Below are positions 49,873 to 58,729 of a stretch of 64,000 nt of DNA, in pieces. Positions within the stretch are counted from its first letter, which is position 1. Each line of letters starts with the position of its first letter. Location of the stretch: the NCBI RefSeq assembly GCF_022496765.1, contig NZ_VANV01000004.1:1-64000 (forward strand). Reading direction: 5' to 3'. The notes under the pieces were generated by a model that had not been told where the DNA came from, made no database searches, and saw only the letters and a program-made list of their open reading frames with translations. The position numbers and the translations under genes were made by a program. This DNA is from Acidaminobacter sp. JC074. GTDB lineage: Bacteria; Bacillota; Clostridia; Peptostreptococcales; Acidaminobacteraceae.

Positions 49873-51585
49873 TAGACTAAATTCAAAGGCGATACCATCA
49901 GGTGTCCTTTTTATGTCGTAAGGACTTCCATGAAGTTCTAGTATTTCCTTGGCGATAGATAAACCGATACCACTGCCTTTTTCTTTTCTTGTATTAGACT
50001 TTTTAGTCCTGTAGAACTTTTCCCATAAAAGATTTAAGTTATCTTCTTCTAGGTCACACGAGTTTTCAAACCTATAAATAATATGGTCTATCTGTCTGAT
50101 AGAGCTGACTCTAAAGTGACCATTTTCCTGGGTGTACTTACAGGCATTAGAAACGAAGTTGTCTATAACCTGGGCTATTTTTGAATTGTTGGCATCTACC
50201 AAATCATCTGAGACATGGTTGGTGATACGAATGTTTTTTGATTCAAATGTTTCTGCATGGTCTCTGATGCTCTTATTAATCAAGTCACTGAGTCTAGCTG
50301 GTTCAAGCTTCATTTCATAGGATCCACTTTCAAGGACCGAAAGTTCCAACATATCTGATACCAAAGTCTTCATACGTTCAAGCTCGTAGGTCATGGTTTC
50401 ATAATAATATTCAGGCGGCTTGTCATTGATGCCATCCGACAGGATTTCTGTAAAGCCTGATACAATACCAAGTGGCGTATTAAGTTCATGAGACAAGTGG
50501 AGTATCAAATCTTTGGCTCTCTGTTCTTCCTTTGCCTTTAGTTCGTAATTCTCTTGAAGATCTTTGATGTTTTGATCGAGTTCAGATGACATCTTGTTTA
50601 AAGATCTGGCCAGTGAACCCAGTTCATCGGGACTTTCAACAATGGCTTTTTTAGTAAAATCCAAATCGGCCATTTGATTGGCGATCGATTCTAATTCCAC
50701 CATAGGCTTTGAAAGAGATTTAGAAAATATCCTTGATATGATGATAGCAGCTATCATGCCGATGACGAAAACAAAAACATTAAACTGGGTAATAAAATCT
50801 AGCTGATCTCTAAGACCTATAATGGTTTTGTAGCCAATAACATAGTAAAGTTTGCCTTCTAGTTTAAAGTGGCTGATGATATAAAAGGTATTGGCATCGA
50901 GGTTTTCGTGGTCATAAACAAATGCTTGATTGTTCTTTTGACTGTTAAAATCATATTTTTTTATGAAGTCATCTGCGGTGTAAAGGTTATACAATGAATC
51001 ATTGCTATCCCATTGACTAATTGTGATATCTCTAATTTCTGCATCAATTAGAATAAGGCCTTCAGGAGTATCATAATAAGATAAAACGTCGTCATCCATG
51101 ACATCTTTTAGATCGTCTCCAATCATATGAGTCACATATATATTTTCAGATACTTTTGTAGCCAGTAATGATACCTTATCATTTTGCAAGGCATCGAATT
51201 GGGAGTTGTTGATTGCCACATCGTAGACGACATTATCTTTCTCTAAAGTGAGCATATGAGAAGTGGATTTAATATAAGCTTCGTTATAAATTGTGTAATC
51301 TTCATCGATAATAGCGATGGCATGTCCTGAATCGATAAAAAAATCCTCTGTTAATATATTGGCATATTCTCTGTCATAATTGCTTTCTTTTAGCTCTTTC
51401 ATAAAGGATTCAAAGGTGGTACTTAATTTAACTTGTGAACTGATGATTTGGGCATCATCAATGACAAAAAGATAAAGGAAAGCCTGTATCAAGAGTATGA
51501 TTGAAACCAAAAGTATAGATGTGACAAATATTTTGTTGGCTATTTTCGAATGTACCATTTCTTGTATTTTCTTAAGCATAGTCAC
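49858..51585 (-). CDS. Sensor histidine kinase
   Basis: Protein of 575 residues. Two membrane helices (about residues 18-40 and 270-292) enclose an extracytoplasmic sensor of some 230 residues; a HAMP linker, a HisKA domain with LSHELNTPLG (His near 364) and a HATPase domain with NFVSNACKYT and GSGIGLSIAKEIL follow. The stop is next to a shared terminator and the gene begins directly after its response regulator. The cluster it belongs to faces a MacAB-like exporter, as in systems sensing antimicrobial peptides or envelope stress; the signal is inferred. Confidence 0.93.
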   Translation of the reverse strand: MTMLKKIQEMVHSKIANKIFVTSILLVSIILLIQAFLYLFVIDDAQIISSQVKLSTTFESFMKELKESNYDREYANILTEDFFIDSGHAIAIIDEDYTIYNEAYIKSTSHMLTLEKDNVVYDVAINNSQFDALQNDKVSLLATKVSENIYVTHMIGDDLKDVMDDDVLSYYDTPEGLILIDAEIRDITISQWDSNDSLYNLYTADDFIKKYDFNSQKNNQAFVYDHENLDANTFYIISHFKLEGKLYYVIGYKTIIGLRDQLDFITQFNVFVFVIGMIAAIIISRIFSKSLSKPMVELESIANQMADLDFTKKAIVESPDELGSLARSLNKMSSELDQNIKDLQENYELKAKEEQRAKDLILHLSHELNTPLGIVSGFTEILSDGINDKPPEYYYETMTYELERMKTLVSDMLELSVLESGSYEMKLEPARLSDLINKSIRDHAETFESKNIRITNHVSDDLVDANNSKIAQVIDNFVSNACKYTQENGHFRVSSIRQIDHIIYRFENSCDLEEDNLNLLWEKFYRTKKSNTRKEKGSGIGLSIAKEILELHGSPYDIKRTPDGIAFEFSLKTSS

Positions 51586-52242
51586 CTACAACTGAAATCT
51601 ATAACCGACTTTTGAGACGGTTTGTATCAAATGTGCATAATCTCCAAGTTTCTTTCTAAGCTTTTTCACATGATTATCAACAACCCTGGTTTGACCATAG
51701 AAAGAGTAACCCCAAACGGCATCTAAAAGACTCTCTCTTGAAAGGGCGATGTTTTTATTTTCAATTAAATGATGTAAAAGCTCATACTCCTTTGGTGTTA
51801 AATCGATGTTGTTGCCGTCTAGTTTTAGTAATCTACTCTTAAAGTCTAAGGATAAAGACTCGTAGGTGAAAATGTCTGATGCTTTGTATCGATCGAGCAT
51901 TCTCTTAGATTTTGCAATTAGAGTTTTGCCTTTAAGTGGTTTTGTGACATAGTCATCTGCTCCAAGTTCATAACATTTGAGTTCGCTTTCCTCTGTAGTG
52001 ATGGCAGTAAGAATGATGATGGGTACATCGGATTGACTTCTTATTTCTTTACAAACGGCATAACCATCTAATTTGGGCATCATGATATCTAAAACAATCA
52101 AATCAAAGTTACCTTTCTTAAAAAGGTCTAAAGCCTCTTCACCATCTTCTGCTTCAGTAATCTGATAGCCTTCTGCTTTATAATATAAGCCAATAAATTC
52201 TCTGATATGGCTTTCGTCTTCTACTATAAGTATTTGATTCAT
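51586..52242 (-). CDS. OmpR-family response regulator
   Basis: Protein of 218 residues: receiver domain with Asp52 in IVLDIMMPKLDG and Lys in TKPLKGK, then an OmpR/PhoB winged helix (LTPKEYELLHHLIENKNIALSRESLLDAVWGY and VDNHVKKLRKKLG regions). It directly precedes the sensor kinase gene on the minus strand and is divergent from the exporter operon. Direct repeats of GATACA 11 bases apart in the intergenic region are a likely binding site. AGGAGG precedes the ATG. Confidence 0.95.
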   Translation of the reverse strand: MNQILIVEDESHIREFIGLYYKAEGYQITEAEDGEEALDLFKKGNFDLIVLDIMMPKLDGYAVCKEIRSQSDVPIIILTAITTEESELKCYELGADDYVTKPLKGKTLIAKSKRMLDRYKASDIFTYESLSLDFKSRLLKLDGNNIDLTPKEYELLHHLIENKNIALSRESLLDAVWGYSFYGQTRVVDNHVKKLRKKLGDYAHLIQTVSKVGYRFQL

Positions 52243-52324
52243 ATCTACCTCCTATTTTTATTATACCAGTATTTCAAGTAAAAACATGACCAATAAGAAC
52301 GATTTACATGACTTGTACACGATG

Positions 52325-52341
52325 GATACATTTTCGATACA
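52325..52341 (+). promoter_or_regulatory. Direct repeat for the OmpR-type regulator
   Basis: GATACA (52325-52330) and GATACA (52336-52341) are 11 bases apart, the spacing usual for OmpR-family sites, about 45-60 bases before the exporter operon start. Confidence 0.5.
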
Positions 52342-52383
52342 AAAGTTCATTAGACTAAGAGTATCAAAAGACTGGAGGAGAAA

Positions 52384-53589
52384 ATGAAAAAATTAGCACT
52401 GATTTTAATACCAATTTTGTTGGTTGGAGGATATTTCTTTTTAAAGGGTGGTTCTAATGCAGAAACAGCTATGGTTATGCCAACAACACAAATTGAGACA
52501 ACGGATATAGAAAGTAAAATATACCTAAATGGTTCTATCAAAACTGAAGAAGTAAGAAATGTAAAGCCAGCTTCTCAAGAAAGAATTGAATCGATCTTTG
52601 TAAATGTTGGTGATGTTATCAAAAAAGGTACAGTTATTGCAGAAATGGATTCTGATACTTTGATCAAGAACTTAAAATCAAAGGAAAACCAATTAGAAAT
52701 TGAAAATGTTAAACTGCAAAGAATGCAAAAGAACGGTGATGTGTCTTTGGTAAACGGTTTGAAGTCGTCTAAGCAGTCTCTAAATGAAGCGCAAACAAAA
52801 ATGAACAATGATAAAGCTTTATTGGATGCAGGCGTTATTACAAAGCAAACTTATGATCAATCCATATCAGCATATGAATCTGCAAAGATAGCTTATGAAA
52901 ATGCAACTTTTAACTTACAGAATTCAAGTAGAGACTTTGATTTGTTTTCACAAGAAAAGACCATAGAATCTTTGGAGCTAGAGATTGAAAACTTAAAGAA
53001 AAGTATAGAAAAGAACCTTATAAAAGCACCTATTGATGGTACAGTAACAAGCATCAACTCTATTGTTGGTGAGGCTGTTTCAAACAACTTAATGATTATA
53101 GAAAACTTTGATAAAAACGTGATCGTAGCCAATGTATCTGAAGCAGACATCAATAAAATTGAAATAGGACAGGCTGTAACAGTAACAGCAAATTCTTCTA
53201 AAGGTAAAACTTACACTGGCAAGGTTTCATTTATAGCACCAGGATCTAAAAAGATTGATGGCAAGAAACAAGCATATGTAGAAATTAAGGTTATGTTGGA
53301 TGAAAAAGCACCTGAGTTAAGACCGAACTTCTCAGTAAACATGCAGTTACTTGTAGATTCACGTAGTCAGGTGAAGTCTGTAAAATTTGAAGCCATTCAA
53401 ACAGGTCCTGGTGGGGAAGAATACTTAAGTGTTCAAAATCCAGATGGTACTACAAAACAAGTGATGATTTTGACAGGCTTATCAAATGATTTATATGTAG
53501 AAGTCATCAGTGATGAAATCAATGTTGGTGATGTGATAATTCTAAACAATAGCTTTGGAGTCGTTGAAGAAGATATGGGTATATTCTAG
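52384..53589 (+). CDS. Membrane fusion protein of a MacAB-like exporter
   Basis: Protein of 401 residues of the HlyD/MacA type. One N-terminal membrane anchor (about residues 3-21), a biotinyl-lipoyl half-motif (SIFVNVGDVIKKGTVIAEMD), a long coiled coil (about 90-205), the second lipoyl half (LIKAPIDGTVTSINSIVGEAV) and beta-barrel domains. In Gram-positive bacteria such proteins assist MacB-type ABC transporters in export of peptides or drugs. GGAGGAG precedes the ATG. First gene of a three-gene operon with ATPase and permease. Confidence 0.92.
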   Translation: MKKLALILIPILLVGGYFFLKGGSNAETAMVMPTTQIETTDIESKIYLNGSIKTEEVRNVKPASQERIESIFVNVGDVIKKGTVIAEMDSDTLIKNLKSKENQLEIENVKLQRMQKNGDVSLVNGLKSSKQSLNEAQTKMNNDKALLDAGVITKQTYDQSISAYESAKIAYENATFNLQNSSRDFDLFSQEKTIESLELEIENLKKSIEKNLIKAPIDGTVTSINSIVGEAVSNNLMIIENFDKNVIVANVSEADINKIEIGQAVTVTANSSKGKTYTGKVSFIAPGSKKIDGKKQAYVEIKVMLDEKAPELRPNFSVNMQLLVDSRSQVKSVKFEAIQTGPGGEEYLSVQNPDGTTKQVMILTGLSNDLYVEVISDEINVGDVIILNNSFGVVEEDMGIF

Positions 53590-53597
53590 GAGGCATC

Positions 53598-54278
53598 ATG
53601 ATTCAAGTAAAAGACATGAGAAAAGTTTATCGGACAGGTGAAATTGTCTTTGAAGCTTTAAAGGGCGTAGATTTGGCCATTGAAAAGGGTGAATTTGTAT
53701 CAATTATAGGACCGTCAGGTTCTGGTAAATCTACATTAATGAATATATTAGGCTGCTTAGACAATGCATCAGATGGAGAATATATCCTTGATGGTTCATT
53801 GACCAAGGAGATGAATGATGACCAGTTATCTGAGCTGAGAAATGAAAAAATTGGCTTTATTTTTCAGTCTTTTAATCTACTGCCCAAGCTATCTGCAGTT
53901 GAAAATGTAGAATTGCCTCTTATTTATGGTAAAGATTCTAAGAGTGAAAGAAGAAAAAAAGCAGAAAAAGCATTGACCCTCGTTGGACTTGGAGATCGTT
54001 TTAACAACAGACCCAATGAGATGTCGGGAGGTCAACGTCAGCGTGTTGCCATAGCAAGAGCCTTGGTTGCAGAACCATCGATTATACTGGCAGATGAGCC
54101 GACGGGCAACTTAGATTCTAAGACAACAGATGAAGTTATGAAAATACTTAAAGACTTAAATGAGATGGGCAATACCATTGTAGTCGTCACGCATGAGCCA
54201 GAAATTGCTGATCAAACAAGCCGTGTGATTACTGTAAAGGATGGCCTGATTGTAAGTGATAAAAGGCAGGTGAGTTAA
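53598..54278 (+). CDS. ABC transporter ATPase, MacB/LolD type
   Basis: Protein of 226 residues. Walker A GPSGSGKST near residue 38, signature MSGGQRQRVAIARAL near 141, Walker B ILADEPTGNLD near 162 and the H-loop VVTHEPEIA near 196. This small-ATPase type works with a separate permease having FtsX-like domains, as encoded next. One-base overlap with the permease gene (TAATG), 8 bases after the fusion protein gene, AGGAGG ribosome site. Confidence 0.95.
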   Translation: MIQVKDMRKVYRTGEIVFEALKGVDLAIEKGEFVSIIGPSGSGKSTLMNILGCLDNASDGEYILDGSLTKEMNDDQLSELRNEKIGFIFQSFNLLPKLSAVENVELPLIYGKDSKSERRKKAEKALTLVGLGDRFNNRPNEMSGGQRQRVAIARALVAEPSIILADEPTGNLDSKTTDEVMKILKDLNEMGNTIVVVTHEPEIADQTSRVITVKDGLIVSDKRQVS

Positions 54279-55501
54279 TGAATATCTCAGAATCAATTAA
54301 AATGGCAGTATCATCGATAAAATCAAATAAGATGAGATCTTTATTGACCATGCTGGGGATTATTATTGGTATTTCTTCAGTTATAGCTCTTGTTACTTTG
54401 GGTAATGGCCAAAAGTCTATGATGACCAAGGAGTTTTCTCAAGTGGGTGCCAATAGAGCAACTATTTATGTAGGTAACTATTCTGAAGAAATGGAAAACA
54501 TGGACATGGATCCTTATATGATTACCAATCAGGATTTGGATATGATTAACAGGATTTATGGTGATAAGTTAGAAGGTATTTCTCCTTCTGCCAACTTTGC
54601 AGGCTCTCTTGTACAGGGGAGAAAAACATATACATTATCATTTAAGAGTGTTGCTGAGTCTTATAATAAAATTGAAAACATGACCATAACAGGTGGTAGA
54701 TTCTTTTCTAAGGATGACGTTGAAGGTGAGAGACAAGTGGCAGTAGTTGACCAGAAAATGGTTGATGATTACTATAAGGGTCAATCACCAATAGGACAAA
54801 TGATTCAAGTGGATGTAAACGGTCAGACTGAAGTTTTTAGGATCATCGGTATCTATACAAAACAAGCTTCTTCTATGGAAAGATCAAGTGGCAATAGTTT
54901 TACCCTTTATACACCACTTTCTGTAGGCACGAGGATCAATGAAATGGATGGCTATGAAAGTTTAGAAGCCAATGTTAAAAAAGGTCATGATGTTAAAACA
55001 ACCATGAACAAGATTGTACAGATACTGGCTAGAAAACATGATGCAGTAGGTAAGAACATGTACCAAATGTACAGTATGGAAAGCCAGATGAAAATGATGA
55101 ACAAGTTTACAGGTACCATTACTCTCTTTGTATCAGCCATAGCAGGTATCTCCCTTTTAGTAGGCGGTATTGGTATCATGAACATCATGTTGGTTTCTGT
55201 TACTGAGAGAACTCGTGAAATCGGTATCAGAAAGGCAATTGGTGCTAAAAAGAAAGACATACTGTCGCAGTTTATGATTGAGTCGATTATTGTATCTGGC
55301 ATTGGCGGTATTATTGGTATCATATGCGGTATTGGTCTTGCTTATGTAGGCACCAAGCTTATGAAGGTACCACTGGCAGTAGATCCTAAAGTCGTTTTAA
55401 TAGCAGTTGGTTTCTCAGCGCTTATCGGGGTATTCTTTGGTATGTATCCAGCCAATAAGGCAGCTAAACTCAACACAATTGATGCTTTAAGATATGAATA
55501 A
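54278..55501 (+). CDS. ABC transporter permease, MacB type
   Basis: Protein of 407 residues with the four-helix MacB topology: one helix at about 20-42 (MRSLLTMLGIIIGISSVIALV), a large extracytoplasmic MacB core domain (about 45-275), then three helices in the FtsX domain, with VTERTREIGIRKAIGAKKKDIL as coupling helix. Works by mechanotransmission with the ATPase to drive export through the fusion protein. Substrate unknown; the adjacent sensor kinase suggests a toxic peptide or drug. A strong terminator follows. Confidence 0.94.
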   Translation: MNISESIKMAVSSIKSNKMRSLLTMLGIIIGISSVIALVTLGNGQKSMMTKEFSQVGANRATIYVGNYSEEMENMDMDPYMITNQDLDMINRIYGDKLEGISPSANFAGSLVQGRKTYTLSFKSVAESYNKIENMTITGGRFFSKDDVEGERQVAVVDQKMVDDYYKGQSPIGQMIQVDVNGQTEVFRIIGIYTKQASSMERSSGNSFTLYTPLSVGTRINEMDGYESLEANVKKGHDVKTTMNKIVQILARKHDAVGKNMYQMYSMESQMKMMNKFTGTITLFVSAIAGISLLVGGIGIMNIMLVSVTERTREIGIRKAIGAKKKDILSQFMIESIIVSGIGGIIGIICGIGLAYVGTKLMKVPLAVDPKVVLIAVGFSALIGVFFGMYPANKAAKLNTIDALRYE

Positions 55502-55508
55502 ACATAAT

Positions 55509-55536
55509 AAAAAGTGCACATGACGTGCACTTTTTT
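55509..55536. terminator. Bidirectional terminator between exporter and peroxiredoxin genes
   Basis: Stem AAAAAGTGCAC (55509-55519), loop ATGAC, stem GTGCACTTTTT (55525-55535), with A and T runs on both sides. Confidence 0.9.
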
Positions 55537-55541
55537 AAATA

Positions 55542-56249
55542 TTATTCTTTAGCATCTTCTACTGACCACTCTTCATATACTTTTCCTACTAGGTCTGGAC
55601 CTGGTTTTAATGTTTTCTTGCCTGGTCTCCAACCAGAAGGCGTTGCCTCTGTACCACCAGAGTTTCTTACATGTTGGAAAGCTTGAATTTGTCGAAGTGT
55701 TTCTGATACATTTCTTCCAACTGGAGGTGTTAATACCTCAAAGCCCTGGATATTACCGTCTGGATCAATTAAGAATCGACCACGATTTTCTACACCGCCG
55801 ATTTCATCATAAACGCCGTAGAGTGAACCGACTTTTCCACCACCATCCGATAACATAGGAAATGGTACACCGCCCTCAACCATTTTAGACAGCTCCTTGT
55901 CATTCCACATTTTATGTACAAATACTGAGTCGACGCTGACAGACAAAACTTCTGCACCTAGTTCTCTAAATGCAGGATAAGAATCAGCAACTGCTGATAC
56001 TTCGGTCGCTCAGACAAAAGTAAAGTCACCTGGATAGAAACATAGAACTACCCATTTACCTAGATAATCTGATAATTTAAAATTGTAGAACCCGCCATTC
56101 TGATAACCTGATAAAGTGAAATCAGGTGCTTTTTTACCAACTTGCAACATAGATCTTTTCACCTCTTCTTCTTTCATAACTACTTTTTCAACTTCTACTT
56201 GGTCTTCACTTGTAGGTCTTACACAGCCTACTTTAAATTCTTCTGGCAT
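55542..56249 (-). CDS. prxU: Selenocysteine-containing peroxiredoxin
   Basis: The frame from ATG 56249 runs to an in-frame TGA at 56010-56012 (codon 80) and continues open to 55542, 235 residues if TGA is Sec. The site reads PGDFTFV-U-ATE, exactly where 2-Cys peroxiredoxins have the peroxidatic Cys (FTFVCPTE). Both halves match the family, with no shift of frame, so a selenoprotein is far more likely than a broken gene. The usual resolving Cys motif (VCPAxW) is ATPSGW, so reduction needs an outside thiol or another Cys such as Cys7 of KVGCV. AGGAGG lies upstream of the start. PrxU of Eubacterium acidaminophilum is the precedent. Confidence 0.9.
55983..55998 (-). promoter_or_regulatory. Bacterial SECIS-like hairpin of the Sec-peroxiredoxin
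   Basis: In the mRNA AUCAGC, loop AGUU, GCUGAU forms a perfect 6-bp stem whose loop begins 17 bases after the UGA. The loop is the same as that in the glutaredoxin hairpin at 6148-6161. Confidence 0.7.
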
Positions 56250-56408
56250 ATGCTTATTACCTCCTAAGTCGATTGTACACCATAATAAAATAAATTGCAT
56301 ATGAAAAGTTATTTAATCTACTTATAAAGATAAAGAAATAATAATGAGCAAAATTGAATAGTTAGGCAATATGGGTTATGATTAAGAGTAAGTGAAAAAG
56401 GAGTTTGT

Positions 56409-56828
56409 ATGAGTAAAATAATGATAGATATAAAATCAACCATTGAGCAGATTGATGGTGAAGAGCAAGTTATTGAAATGCTTACTGAAGGTGAGTTGTT
56501 TGAGAAAAATGGATCCATTTATTTGATGTATCATGAATCGGAAGTATCTGGTATGGAAGGGTCAAGAACCATGTTAAAGATAGATCATGATGTGATTACC
56601 ATGACAAGATTTGGGGGAACTAAATCTAAGATTGTATTTGAAGTGGGTCATCCTATGGAATCTGTTTATCACACACCTTATGGTGCTTTTGATATGCACG
56701 TGGAGACCGAATCTCTTGAGCACTCAGTTGATGTAGACAAGCTTAAAGGACACATTGATATTAAGTATCAAATGGTTCTAGAGCAGGTATCAAGCAGTAA
56801 AAATCACTTGGAGATCAATATCAAATGA
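56409..56828 (+). CDS. DUF1934 (YwiB-like) beta-barrel protein
   Basis: Protein of 139 residues of the DUF1934/YwiB family, small calycin-like beta barrels of Firmicutes. Marks are the alternation of strands with LYxYHESEVSGMEGSRTMLKI-type sequence near 38-58 and TPYGAFDMHVET near 90-101. In Bacillus and many relatives ywiB is directly upstream of argS; here the next gene, overlapping by 4 bases, encodes only ArgRS-like end domains. AAAGGAG precedes the ATG. Biochemical role unknown. Confidence 0.85.
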   Translation: MSKIMIDIKSTIEQIDGEEQVIEMLTEGELFEKNGSIYLMYHESEVSGMEGSRTMLKIDHDVITMTRFGGTKSKIVFEVGHPMESVYHTPYGAFDMHVETESLEHSVDVDKLKGHIDIKYQMVLEQVSSSKNHLEINIK

Positions 56829-57343
56829 TGTGGCTAAAATCTTACTTAGAAGATTACATTTCTGATAAAGTTGAGGTCTCTGTTCCTAAGAAGAACTTTG
56901 GTGACTACACGACCAATATTCTGTTAAAGAAAAAAATGAATCCAGAGAATCTGATAGAGCACTTAATGGCACATCCTTTGATTTCTGAGGTCAAGTTAGT
57001 GACTGGCCATGTAAACATCTATTTAACAAATGAACTGAAGATTTATTCAGGAAAAGTATGTGATCAACCTTATAGGGCTCTTGTGATCTACAATCGTCTG
57101 GTCCATGAAGGTTATCAATCGGGTATACTAAATGATTATTGGTTGCCCCTTGTTAAGAAGGTCAATGAACTGAATCATTCATTAGATACTTTAGGTGATG
57201 CCTTTGATTTAGACCAGGCTGTAGTAGAAGTGTTTAAATTACTGGACCATGCTTATATATATAGGGAAAATGATGAAAAAGAATTAGGCGGCATATCAGA
57301 GCTACTAGGTCAAATGCTTATTGCACTTGGGAGAGAAAAATGA
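56825..57343 (+). CDS. ArgRS-related protein lacking the catalytic core
   Basis: Protein of 172 residues. The first 70 residues look like the N-terminal tRNA-binding domain of arginyl-tRNA synthetase (VSVPKKNFGDYTTNILLKKK, then NPENLIEHL, then VTGHVNIYLT, the counterpart of GPGFINF). The rest could be a shortened DALR-type anticodon domain, all helical. The HIGH and KMSKS catalytic regions are absent, so it cannot charge tRNA. It occupies the site after DUF1934 where argS normally stands. It overlaps the neighbours on both sides by 4 bases, so it is translated as part of an operon and is not obviously decaying. Confidence 0.6.
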   Translation: MMWLKSYLEDYISDKVEVSVPKKNFGDYTTNILLKKKMNPENLIEHLMAHPLISEVKLVTGHVNIYLTNELKIYSGKVCDQPYRALVIYNRLVHEGYQSGILNDYWLPLVKKVNELNHSLDTLGDAFDLDQAVVEVFKLLDHAYIYRENDEKELGGISELLGQMLIALGREK

Positions 57344-58728
57344 AATCAATTTACGAACCAGCCATAATAGATATTGTATTAGATAATATATCGAGTGGTG
57401 TCCAGGCCATTAACAGGGATGGACAACTCATATTTTCAAATCGAATTGTTGCTATGCTGGACGATATCAATATCAAGGATTCCTTAGGCAAACACCTCTT
57501 AGAAGTGTATCCTTCCTTAACAGCTAAAACATCGACCTTGTTAAGGGTTTTAAACTCAGGGCAGGCAATTTACGACTTTGAGCAGGACTATTCAACATAT
57601 AAAGGCAAGACCATACATGCACTGAACACGACTTTACCCATCATTAGAGAAGGTGAGGTTATTGGTGCTGTAGAGATTTCTAAAGATATTACCGATGTTA
57701 AGAAGTTATCTGAAACGGTTCATATACTGAGAGAAAAAACCATTAATAAGCCGTCTGATATCGTTGATGACGATGCTGTTTATACTTTTGCAGATATTTT
57801 ATCTGTAGAACCTAAAATGCAAAGGTTAAAATCACGAGCAACACGTGCTGCTAGGAGCGACATGCACCTCTTGGTATCGGGAGAAACGGGTACTGGTAAA
57901 GAGCTTTTGGTTCAGTCTATCCATAATGCCGGTAAAAGACTTGGTGCACCCTTTATTGCACAAAACTGTGCAGCCTTACCATCAACCTTATTAGAATCTA
58001 TTCTTTTCGGTACAAAAAAAGGTTCTTTTACTGGTTCGGTAGACCGTCCAGGTTTATTTGAAATTGCAGGTGGTGGCACACTTTTTCTTGATGAAATCAA
58101 TTCCATGCCAATGGAGCTTCAGGCCAAACTTCTGAGGGTTTTGCAAGAAGGCAAAATAAGACGTGTTGGTGATGTTCAGTCTAGAAAGGTTGATGTCAGG
58201 GTCATAGCTGCATCCAATATGGATCCTTTAAAGGCCGTTGAAGATGGTAAGTTAAGAAGAGACCTTTATTACAGACTGAACTCCATATCTCTTGAAATAC
58301 CACCTTTAAGAGACCGAAAACAAGATATACTGCCACTGACCATGCATTTTATAGAGAAATTTAATGATCAACTCTATTTGCAGGTAAGAGGCCTAACAAA
58401 AAAGGTAGAAAGTTTATTTTTATCTTATTCATGGCCTGGTAATATTCGTGAACTAGAACATGTGATTAAGGGTGCCATGCATATATTAGATGGCAAGAAC
58501 ATACGTATGATGGATATTCCATCGTATATTGCAAAAGAATCTTATTCTGATGAGTTTGTTTTAAAGAGTGATGATCTTAACTTAAAACATGCCATTTTAC
58601 AGCTAGAAAAGCAAATGATAGAAAAAGCCATGGAAGCCAGTGACGACAATGTGACTCAGGCTGCAAAAATGTTAGGACTTCCAAGACAAACCTTACAATA
58701 CAAACTGAGTCGTTTGGGGATAAAATGA
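57340..58728 (+). CDS. Sigma-54-dependent activator (PAS-AAA-Fis)
   Basis: Protein of 462 residues. An N-terminal PAS domain (ISSGVQAINRDGQLIFSN, to about 120), a central AAA+ domain with Walker A GETGTGKE near residue 181, the sigma-54 contact loop as GSFTGS near 227 (consensus GAFTGA), Walker B GGTLFLDEIN, and a C-terminal Fis helix-turn-helix (TQAAKMLGLPRQTLQYKL). It is of the RocR-like type that activates amino-acid catabolism. A sigma-54 promoter with enhancer-like repeats lies 4.7 kb downstream at kdd, a plausible target. It overlaps the gene before it by 4 bases. Confidence 0.92.
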   Translation: MKSIYEPAIIDIVLDNISSGVQAINRDGQLIFSNRIVAMLDDINIKDSLGKHLLEVYPSLTAKTSTLLRVLNSGQAIYDFEQDYSTYKGKTIHALNTTLPIIREGEVIGAVEISKDITDVKKLSETVHILREKTINKPSDIVDDDAVYTFADILSVEPKMQRLKSRATRAARSDMHLLVSGETGTGKELLVQSIHNAGKRLGAPFIAQNCAALPSTLLESILFGTKKGSFTGSVDRPGLFEIAGGGTLFLDEINSMPMELQAKLLRVLQEGKIRRVGDVQSRKVDVRVIAASNMDPLKAVEDGKLRRDLYYRLNSISLEIPPLRDRKQDILPLTMHFIEKFNDQLYLQVRGLTKKVESLFLSYSWPGNIRELEHVIKGAMHILDGKNIRMMDIPSYIAKESYSDEFVLKSDDLNLKHAILQLEKQMIEKAMEASDDNVTQAAKMLGLPRQTLQYKLSRLGIK

Positions 58729-58729
58729 T

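Noticed and set aside
55542..56300. Peroxiredoxin split into two short genes or a pseudogene
   Set aside because: Both halves are in the same frame, the interrupting codon is TGA exactly at the peroxidatic Cys, and a SECIS-like hairpin follows. Selenocysteine is the simpler reading.
56250..56408. PerR/Fur box before the Sec-peroxiredoxin
   Set aside because: AT-rich stretches only; no TTATAAT-type inverted repeat of acceptable quality.
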